Part shown: positions 1 through 4,611 of the stretch, one piece after another
How positions within the stretch are numbered: the stretch's first letter is position 1
Layout: each line of letters opens with the position of its first letter
Origin: Geobacter sp. UBA4074
Lineage (GTDB): Bacteria > Desulfobacterota > Desulfuromonadia > Geobacterales > Pseudopelobacteraceae
Assembly (NCBI GenBank): GCA_002383415.1
Contig: DFYU01000101.1
Location: 2,971 to 9,556 of the forward strand
Reading direction: 5' to 3'
Length of the DNA: 6,586 bases
The notes under the pieces: model-generated
What the model was told of the DNA's origin: nothing
What the model saw: the letters and a program-made list of their open reading frames with translations, nothing else
Database searches by the model: none
Made by a program: the position numbers and the translations under genes

Positions 1-524
1 ACGTGGGACAGCATCAGATGTGGGCTGCCCAGTTTTTCGAATTCCACCATGCCCGCACCCTGCTGACTTCGGGTGGCCTGGGGACGATGGGCTTCGGTCT
101 GCCGGCTGCCATGGGGGCCCAGGCTGCCTTCCCCAAACGCCAGGTAATCTGCGTCTGCGGCGACGGTGGTGTGCAGATGAACATTCAGGAGCTGGCCACC
201 ATGGTCCAGAACCGTCTGCCGGTCAAGATCGTGATCCTCAACAACAACTTCCTGGGGATGGTGCGGCAGTGGCAGGAGCTTTTCTTCGACAAGCGCTACT
301 CTCAGACCTGCATGGAGTTGCCAATCGACTTCGTCAAGCTGGCCGAGGCCTATGGCGCCAAAGGCCTGCGGACCGAAAAGCCGGCCGAGGTTGAGCAGGT
401 GATCAAGGAGGCCCTGGCCCACAACGGTCCGGTGGTGATGGAATTCAAGATCGCCCGTGAGGAGAAGGTGCTGCCGATGGTTCCGGCCGGTGCATCCCTG
501 AATGAAATGGTTCTGAACGCCTAG
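1..524 (+). CDS. ilvB: Acetolactate synthase large subunit, catalytic (C-terminal part only)
   Basis: Catalytic subunit of acetohydroxyacid synthase. It condenses two pyruvates to 2-acetolactate (valine/leucine branch) or pyruvate with 2-ketobutyrate (isoleucine branch), using thiamine diphosphate, Mg2+ and FAD in the cytoplasm. Only the last 174 or so codons are present, about a third of a protein usually 550-600 residues long. The reading frame is open at the left edge, and bases 1-2 end an Asp-like codon before VGQHQMW. This part is the C-terminal ThDP-binding domain. GDGG followed by LNNN, about 28 residues later (roughly bases 159-247), is the ThDP/Mg2+ motif, and GMVRQWQELFF is the conserved segment next to the active site. 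The TAG stop is followed by a good ribosome binding site for ilvN 7 nt later, so the two subunits are almost certainly cotranscribed. Other ThDP enzymes such as glyoxylate carboligase are unlikely given the adjacent ilvN. Confidence 0.96.
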   Translation, partial: VGQHQMWAAQFFEFHHARTLLTSGGLGTMGFGLPAAMGAQAAFPKRQVICVCGDGGVQMNIQELATMVQNRLPVKIVILNNNFLGMVRQWQELFFDKRYSQTCMELPIDFVKLAEAYGAKGLRTEKPAEVEQVIKEALAHNGPVVMEFKIAREEKVLPMVPAGASLNEMVLNA

Positions 525-546
525 CGTAGCGGAGGAAATGAAGCTC

Positions 547-1044
547 ATGCACCATAGTCATACCATATCAGTGCTGGTGGAAAACGAGTTCGGGGTGCTG
601 GCCCGGGTTTCCGGCCTCTTTTCCGGACGGGGGTTCAATATTGACTCCCTGACCGTGGCCCCCACCAATGAAGAGGGGCTTTCCCGGGTGACCATCGTCA
701 CGCGGGGCGATGACAATATCCTGGAGCAGATCACCAAGCAGCTCAACAAGCTGGTGGATGTGATCAAGGTGATCGACTTCAGCGACGGCAGCGCCATCGA
801 GCGTGAGATGGCCCTGATCAAGGTCACGGCCGAGGACGAGAGTCGGGCCGAGGTGTTGCGGATCGTGGATATCTTCCGAGCCAAGATCATCGATGTTACG
901 CCCAAGTCCTACACCATCGAGGCCACCGGCGCGCCGATCAAGATCGACGCCATTCTGGAGCTGTTACGTCCGCTGGGCCTCAAGGAGCTGGTGCGAACCG
1001 GAGCGGTTGCCATCGGCCGTGGCGCAAAAGGCTGGAAGGGGTAG
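547..1044 (+). CDS. ilvN: Acetolactate synthase small (regulatory) subunit
   Basis: Regulatory subunit that binds IlvB, raises its activity and gives feedback inhibition, normally by valine. The protein has 165 residues from this start, the usual length for the IlvN/IlvH family. An ACT domain covers about residues 5-80; it opens with HTISVLVENEFGVLARVSG and continues LFSGRGFNIDSLTVAP, the conserved effector-binding region. The C-terminal IlvN domain (about 85-160) contains KVIDFSDGSAIERE and ends in GRGAKGWKG. Start choice: GGAGG at 531-535 is only 2 nt from an in-frame ATG at 538 but 11 nt from the ATG at 547, and family members usually begin one to five residues before HTISVLVE, so 547 is preferred. 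Starting at 538 would add Met-Lys-Leu. The gene sits 22 nt after ilvB, as expected for paired subunits. A strong hairpin follows 28 nt after the stop. Confidence 0.95.
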   Translation: MHHSHTISVLVENEFGVLARVSGLFSGRGFNIDSLTVAPTNEEGLSRVTIVTRGDDNILEQITKQLNKLVDVIKVIDFSDGSAIEREMALIKVTAEDESRAEVLRIVDIFRAKIIDVTPKSYTIEATGAPIKIDAILELLRPLGLKELVRTGAVAIGRGAKGWKG

Positions 1045-1072
1045 CATTCCTCTCGCTCAGGACGTTACGTGT

Positions 1073-1106
1073 AAGGCCGCCTGTGTGTCGAGCACAGGCG
1101 GCCTTT
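1073..1106 (+). terminator. Hairpin terminator or attenuator after ilvN
   Basis: AAGGCCGCCTGTG (1073-1085) is perfectly complementary to CACAGGCGGCCTT (1093-1105). This gives a 13-bp G+C-rich stem with a 7-nt loop, followed by only three T residues (1104-1106). The stem is strong but the U-run is short, so termination may be partial or need other factors. It lies between ilvN and the putative lipoprotein gene and could lower expression of downstream genes relative to ilvBN. The stem/loop is seen directly; the function is inferred. Confidence 0.65.
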
Positions 1107-1148
1107 GACATTAGTGATCAGCCTGCTGCTGTTGTTAACGAGGATGGC

Positions 1149-1583
1149 ATGAAGCTGAACAGGATGCGGCGATATGGCCTGTTGTTGGCCTTGGGCGTGC
1201 TGATGAGTGGTTGTTCACTGCTAAATCTGCGCCCGGATGAAGGCGCTTGGCAGGGGGACCCGGTGATGATCGGCACGGTGGGGGAAACGCGGTATCAGCT
1301 CAAAGATCTGACCTTCCGTCCCAGCCGCTGGATATGCGACGTTGATGCTTATCGAGCCGGGTTCAGGAATGCCCTGGTGGACCGCTGGGACACCAATGCC
1401 ATGCTGGATCGGCTGCCGAAGCGTTTCTATCTCGATGTGCCGCCACGTGATGTACGCAGCATTCTCGTTGTTTCGTCCGATCGTCAATGCGTGCAGGAGA
1501 GTATCGTGGTTGGCGAGGCCGATGGTGACCGTGCCGGCAAGTGGCTGTATCGAGAGTTTTTACAGCGACTTACCGCTCAATAA
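1149..1583 (+). CDS. Putative lipoprotein of unknown function
   Basis: I do not recognise this 144-residue protein. It starts MKLNRMRRYGLLLALGVLMSGC: a basic N-terminus (K, R, RR), a hydrophobic stretch of about 12 residues, then Leu-Met-Ser-Gly-Cys, which resembles a signal peptidase II lipobox with Cys22 as the lipidated residue (Met at -3 is less usual than Leu). The mature part is about 122 residues, soluble-looking, with no further membrane segment or known motif. It has two more cysteines (in RWICDVD and DRQCVQE) that could form a disulfide in the periplasm. A longer frame opens at 1083, but that start lies inside the upstream hairpin and would bury the signal sequence. The start at 1149 has GAGGA at 1140-1144, a short 4-nt spacing; Met6 (1164) is an alternative. 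The gene is flanked by ilvN and ilvC with no biochemical link evident. That it is a real gene rests on the signal peptide and length. Confidence 0.7.
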   Translation: MKLNRMRRYGLLLALGVLMSGCSLLNLRPDEGAWQGDPVMIGTVGETRYQLKDLTFRPSRWICDVDAYRAGFRNALVDRWDTNAMLDRLPKRFYLDVPPRDVRSILVVSSDRQCVQESIVVGEADGDRAGKWLYREFLQRLTAQ

Positions 1584-1622
1584 CCTCTGTTCTGCAGGGT
1601 GGCTGACACATGACCTCTGTTC
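1583..1622 (+). repeat. Short direct repeat, 10 bp at 30-bp spacing
   Basis: ACCTCTGTTC occurs at 1583-1592, starting at the last base of the lipoprotein stop codon, and again at 1613-1622. The flanks also share some G-rich similarity. The repeat lies in the 155-nt spacer before ilvC. It could be a protein-binding pair, a degenerate insertion-sequence end or chance; nothing else in the sequence decides this. Confidence 0.4.
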
Positions 1623-1644
1623 CGGGGGCAAAACAGCTATCTGA

Positions 1645-1673
1645 TTGACAAGGATATGGAAACATAGTATTTA
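1645..1673 (+). promoter_or_regulatory. Possible weak sigma70 promoter for ilvC
   Basis: TTGACA (1645-1650) is a perfect -35 match. The best-spaced -10 is TATTTA (1668-1673, 17-nt spacer), which matches consensus at only three of six positions. TAGTAT (1665-1670) matches better but leaves a 14-nt spacer. The surrounding sequence is A+T-rich compared with the genes on either side. A start near 1680 would give ilvC a leader of about 60 nt with a small hairpin (CCGG-TTTT-CCGG, 1702-1713) just before its ribosome binding site. The promoter is inferred from sequence alone. Confidence 0.4.
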
Positions 1674-1738
1674 TTTCGCTCGTTTTGTCGTGGATTCATT
1701 ACCGGTTTTCCGGATATTTTGAGGAGGATGTAACAGCT

Positions 1739-2755
1739 ATGAATGTGTATTACGATCGGGATTGTGATCTTGCATTGATTAAATCCAAGAAGGTAACCAT
1801 TGTCGGTTACGGTTCCCAGGGCCATGCCCACGCCTGCAACCTGAAGGATTCCGGCGTTGATGTGACCGTTGCGCTGCGCGAAGGTTCCGCCTCAGCCGTC
1901 AAGGCCCAGAATGCCGGCCTCAAAGTGGCCAGCGTCGCCGAGGCTGTGGCTTCGGCTGACGTAGTGATGATCCTGACCCCGGATGAGTTCCAGTCGCAGT
2001 TGTACCGCAACGAGATCGAGCCCAAGCTGAAAAAGGGCGCCACCCTGGCCTTTGCTCACGGCTTTGCCATCCATTACAACCAGATCGTACCGCGAGCCGA
2101 CCTGGACGTGATCATGATCGCTCCCAAGGCTCCGGGCCACACGGTGCGCTCCGAGTTTGTCAAAGGCGGCGGCATCCCTGACCTGATCGCCATATTCCAG
2201 GATGCCTCCGGCAAGGCCCGTGAGGTTGCTCTGTCCTACGCCAGCGCCATCGGCGGCGGCCGCACCGGTATCATCGAAACCACCTTCAAGGACGAGACCG
2301 AGACCGACCTGTTCGGTGAGCAGGCCGTGTTGTGCGGCGGCGCGGTGGAACTGGTCAAGGCCGGTTTCGAGACCCTGGTGGAGGCCGGCTACGCCCCGGA
2401 GATGGCCTACTTCGAGTGTCTCCACGAGCTCAAGCTGATCGTGGATCTCATCTATGAAGGCGGAATCGCCAACATGCGTTACTCCATCTCCAACACTGCC
2501 GAGTATGGCGACCTGACCCGAGGTCCGCGTGTAATAACCGAAGATACCAAGGATGAGATGAGGCAGATCCTCGCCGAAATCCAGACAGGCGAATTCGCCA
2601 AGGAGTGGATGCTGGAGAACAAGACCAACAAGCCGGTCTTCAGCGCCCTGCGCCGCCATGCCGCGGAGCATCCCATCGAAGAGGTGGGCGCGCGGCTTCG
2701 TTCCATGATGTCGTGGATCGGCGCCTCGAAGATTGTGGACAAATCGAAGAACTAG
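1739..2755 (+). CDS. ilvC: Ketol-acid reductoisomerase (class I)
   Basis: Isomerises and reduces 2-acetolactate (or 2-aceto-2-hydroxybutyrate) to the dihydroxy acid, using NADPH and Mg2+. It is the second common step of valine, leucine and isoleucine synthesis and is cytoplasmic. The 338-residue length is exactly that of class I (short) enzymes. The N-terminal Rossmann domain carries GYGSQG (23-28). Arg47, Ser50 and Ser52 in the following loop fit NADPH preference. The C-terminal knotted domain has the metal and substrate ligands Asp190 and Glu194 (DETETDLFGEQ), Glu226 and Glu230 (FECLHELKLIVDLIYEGG) and Ser251 (SISNTAEYG), with His107 in AHGF. No key residue is missing. Start: AGGAGG (1722-1727) lies 11 nt before the ATG, and the family begins M-x-VYYD. 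An in-frame ATG at 1685 would add 18 residues not typical of the family. A possible promoter precedes the gene and a terminator-like hairpin follows it, so it may be transcribed partly on its own. Confidence 0.97.
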   Translation: MNVYYDRDCDLALIKSKKVTIVGYGSQGHAHACNLKDSGVDVTVALREGSASAVKAQNAGLKVASVAEAVASADVVMILTPDEFQSQLYRNEIEPKLKKGATLAFAHGFAIHYNQIVPRADLDVIMIAPKAPGHTVRSEFVKGGGIPDLIAIFQDASGKAREVALSYASAIGGGRTGIIETTFKDETETDLFGEQAVLCGGAVELVKAGFETLVEAGYAPEMAYFECLHELKLIVDLIYEGGIANMRYSISNTAEYGDLTRGPRVITEDTKDEMRQILAEIQTGEFAKEWMLENKTNKPVFSALRRHAAEHPIEEVGARLRSMMSWIGASKIVDKSKN

Positions 2756-2774
2756 GGAAATTCCCATGCGGGAG

Positions 2775-2831
2775 AGGCCGGATTCCGGATCATGGAGCGT
2801 AGAGCGTCAGGGGGTCCGTATCCGGCCTTTT
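2775..2831 (+). terminator. Rho-independent-type terminator after ilvC
   Basis: AGGCCGGAT (2775-2783) pairs perfectly with ATCCGGCCT (2820-2828), followed by a T-run at 2828-2831. The 36-nt loop is unusually long but can fold further: GGATC (2787-2791) can pair with GGTCC (2813-2817) with one G-U pair, lengthening the structure. It begins 20 nt after the ilvC stop and ends 35 nt before psd, so it may separate the ilv and phospholipid transcripts. No clear promoter was found between it and psd, so readthrough is plausible. Confidence 0.6.
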
Positions 2832-2865
2832 CATATTAAGCAGGCTTTTACGAGGTAGCAAGAGC

Positions 2866-3507
2866 ATGCGTAATCAACATACGCCCATAGCCGCGGAAGG
2901 GTATCCCTTTATCGCGGGAGCTGGAATCATCACGCTGGTTCTGGTGCTTCTTTCATGGAAGGTCGCCTCTGTCCTGGCGCTGGCCTTGACCTTCTTTGTG
3001 GTCTATTTCTTCCGCAACCCCCAAAGGAATCCTCCCGAGGGAGAGAACAATGTCCTTGCGCCGGCGGACGGGGTAATCACCTACCTGGGAAGCGCCCTGG
3101 AGAGTCACCTTGATGCGGAAATGACCAAGATCAGTATCTTCATGTCGGTCTTTGACGTCCACGTCAATCGGATTCCCTGTTCCGGAAAGGTGACGGACAC
3201 ATTCTACCTCAAGGGGAAATTCCACGATGCAAGGGATGACAAGGCTACCTTCGAGAATGAACAGGGTGGCATGATAATCGAGACTGGACATGGGATCCGG
3301 ATAGCTGTCGTTCAGGTAGCGGGCCTTATCGCAAGGCGCATTGTTTCCTATGTCAAAAAGGGAGATATGCTGGAACGGGGACGGCGGTTCGGACTGATCC
3401 GTTTTGGCTCCAGGCTGGATATCTATCTTCCGCCGGAAACGGACATCCTGGTGAAACCGGGACAGCGAACCGTGGCAGGGGAAACCGTATTGGGACGCTT
3501 GCCATGA
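2866..3507 (+). CDS. psd: Phosphatidylserine decarboxylase proenzyme, short type
   Basis: Decarboxylates phosphatidylserine to phosphatidylethanolamine at the inner membrane, using a pyruvoyl group made by self-cleavage. At 213 residues it belongs to the short PSD class found in many bacteria and archaea, not the roughly 300-residue E. coli type. One or two hydrophobic segments (about 14-30 and 33-49) precede FFRNPQRNPP. The catalytic part shows PADG (Asp68), FMSVFDVHVNRIP (His99) and the processing site RFGSRLDIYLP. By family analogy cleavage falls between Gly181 and Ser182, giving a beta chain of about 181 residues and an alpha chain of about 32 that starts with the pyruvoyl group. GAGGT (2852-2856) lies 9 nt before the ATG. 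The gene overlaps pssA by 4 nt (ATGA), so the two steps from CDP-diacylglycerol to phosphatidylethanolamine are translated together. The assignment is firm; nothing appears truncated. Confidence 0.95.
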   Translation: MRNQHTPIAAEGYPFIAGAGIITLVLVLLSWKVASVLALALTFFVVYFFRNPQRNPPEGENNVLAPADGVITYLGSALESHLDAEMTKISIFMSVFDVHVNRIPCSGKVTDTFYLKGKFHDARDDKATFENEQGGMIIETGHGIRIAVVQVAGLIARRIVSYVKKGDMLERGRRFGLIRFGSRLDIYLPPETDILVKPGQRTVAGETVLGRLP

Positions 3508-4307
3508 GCGGGGAAAAGATCGATATGTCGGAAGGGATGCGCAAGGGGATTTACATCCTTCCCAACCTCTTTACCACCGGCAGTCTCTTCGCGGGCTTTT
3601 ACGGCATCGTTGCCACCATGAACGGAAGCTATGATACGGCAGCCCTCTGGATTCTGATTTCATCCATCTTTGACGGTCTGGACGGCAAGGTGGCCCGTCT
3701 CACCGGCACAACCTCCAAATTCGGGGTCGAATACGATTCACTGGCGGACCTCGTTGCCTTTGGCGTGGCCCCAGGCCTTCTCATGTATGCATGGGCGCTG
3801 AAACCCTTTGGCAGGCTCGGCTGGCTTGCAGCCTTTCTATTTGTCGTGTGCGGCGCGCTGCGGCTGGCGCGTTTCAATGTCCAGGTCAATACGGTGGAAA
3901 GCAAACGTTTTGTAGGCCTGCCCATTCCGGCGGCCGCCAGCATGGTATCCGCTACGGTTCTGCTGTTTCATCACTTCGGATGGCCGGGTTCCTTCAAAAA
4001 GCTGGCGATACTGATTCTCATCTATCTTCTTGCCTTTCTGATGGTCTCCAACTTCCGGTACTATTCCTTCAAGGACCCGGAATTGATCAAGCGCCAGCCG
4101 TTCGTGTTTCTTGTGCTGGCCATACTCCTCTTCATCATTATCGCGGCCGAGCCGGTTGTCATGCTGTTTGTGCTGTTCATCTGCTATGTCTTTTCCGGTC
4201 CCGTCGGATATGTAATGACTTATCCAAGGCGAAGGAGGCTTGAAAAGGCTCTCCATCGGGAGGCAAAACAGAACGCAGCCCATGACGAATCACGGAATGA
4301 AGCTTGA
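3504..4307 (+). CDS. pssA: CDP-diacylglycerol--serine O-phosphatidyltransferase
   Basis: Makes phosphatidylserine from CDP-diacylglycerol and serine in the inner membrane, providing the substrate for the Psd encoded just upstream. The 267-residue protein carries the full CDP-alcohol phosphatidyltransferase signature D-x2-DG-x2-AR-x8-G-x3-D-x3-D at residues 57-82: Asp57, Asp60, Gly61, Ala64, Arg65, Gly74, Asp78 and Asp82. Hydrophobic segments suggest six to eight membrane helices (about 18-38, 46-56, 84-100, 105-122, 139-157, 165-183 and a long stretch at 198-240), followed by a charged cytoplasmic tail from about 242. This is the integral-membrane (Bacillus-type) enzyme, not the peripheral E. 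coli type. The start codon overlaps the psd stop (ATGA), pointing to translational coupling; Met8 (3525) and Met12 are less likely starts. A related phosphatidylglycerol-phosphate synthase is disfavoured by the psd neighbour. Its TGA stop lies inside the -35 box of the leu promoter. Confidence 0.94.
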   Translation: MSGEKIDMSEGMRKGIYILPNLFTTGSLFAGFYGIVATMNGSYDTAALWILISSIFDGLDGKVARLTGTTSKFGVEYDSLADLVAFGVAPGLLMYAWALKPFGRLGWLAAFLFVVCGALRLARFNVQVNTVESKRFVGLPIPAAASMVSATVLLFHHFGWPGSFKKLAILILIYLLAFLMVSNFRYYSFKDPELIKRQPFVFLVLAILLFIIIAAEPVVMLFVLFICYVFSGPVGYVMTYPRRRRLEKALHREAKQNAAHDESRNEA

Positions 4308-4333
4308 CAGCGGGCGCGGCTTTTTCTTATTAT
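4304..4333 (+). promoter_or_regulatory. Sigma70-type promoter of the leu operon
   Basis: TTGACA (4304-4309) is a perfect -35 element and TATTAT (4328-4333) is a near-consensus -10 (five of six), with an 18-nt spacer. The predicted start is near 4340, just before the T-box leader begins. The -35 box contains the pssA stop codon TGA (4305-4307). The elements are seen directly; activity is inferred from their quality and from the riboswitch immediately downstream. Confidence 0.8.
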
Positions 4334-4339
4334 GAAGTC

Positions 4340-4580
4340 CACAATTGGAAAGGCAATGAAGAGGAGTAGTAATTCCAGTTCTTTTCTCCAGAGAGCCGGT
4401 GGGTGGTGTGAACCGGTGTGAAGACGGAATGAACTCGCCTTGGAGCCGCTTCGGTGAAAACATATATCAGCCGGAGCCGTACCCCGCGTAAAGGGAGAAA
4501 TGAGGTCCGTACCAGCGGACGAAGCAGGGTGGTATCGCGAAGCATGGCCTTCGCCCCTCGATGGGGTGGAGGCTTTTTTA
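4340..4580 (+). promoter_or_regulatory. T-box riboswitch (tRNA-Leu-sensing leader) controlling leuA
   Basis: Transcription-attenuating leader that binds tRNA. Uncharged tRNA-Leu should stabilise the antiterminator and allow leuA expression. Stem I begins near 4355 with GAAGAGGAGTAGTA (AGTA-type motif). Its upper stem includes TTCC (4373-4376) with GGAA (4426-4429). Its tip pairs CCGGT (4396-4400) with ACCGG (4412-4416), next to an AGAGA bulge sequence. The 3' side of the specifier loop reads GAACTCGCC, giving specifier codon CTC (Leu) at 4434-4436. Stem III pairs GTCCG (4505-4509) with CGGAC (4516-4520). The T-box AGGGTGGTATCGCG is at 4526-4539. The antiterminator pairs AGGG (4526-4529) with CCCT (4555-4558) and GCGAAG (4537-4542) with CTTCGC (4549-4554), leaving the expected 7-nt bulge TGGTATC (4530-4536). 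Position 4533 (U) matches the A73 discriminator of tRNA-Leu. The terminator shares 4547-4558 with the antiterminator. The fold was checked by hand; Stem II was not resolved. Confidence 0.96.
4547..4579 (+). terminator. Regulated intrinsic terminator of the T-box leader
   Basis: GCCTTCGCCCC (4547-4557) pairs along all 11 positions with GGGGTGGAGGC (4563-4573), using two G-U pairs and a 5-nt loop, followed by six T residues (4574-4579). Its 5' arm overlaps the 3' half of the T-box antiterminator, so the two structures exclude each other. It ends 32 nt before the leuA start codon. Confidence 0.93.
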
Positions 4581-4611
4581 TTATCGGGTCACGCGAACAG
4601 GGAGGCTATTT

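Noticed and set aside
1083..1148. Longer N-terminus for the lipoprotein gene, starting at 1083
   Set aside because: The start lies within the hairpin stem, has no ribosome binding site, and would place 22 residues before the signal peptide.
1596..1602. AGGGTGG before ilvC, the same heptamer that opens a T-box motif
   Set aside because: The following bases (CTGACAC) do not match the T-box, and there is no Stem I, specifier loop or terminator; chance match.
1685..1738. N-terminal extension of ilvC from an upstream in-frame ATG
   Set aside because: The added 18 residues do not resemble the family, and the AGGAGG site serves the ATG at 1739, which gives the exact expected length.
1632..1740. 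AACAGCTAT occurring twice exactly 100 bp apart (1632-1640 and 1732-1740)
   Set aside because: Only 9 bp with no shared flanks; the second copy overlaps the ilvC start codon, so coincidence is most likely.
1892..2767. Long open frame on the - strand opposite ilvC
   Set aside because: Lies entirely across the conserved ilvC gene; a shadow frame with a histidine/leucine/glycine-rich, non-protein-like composition.
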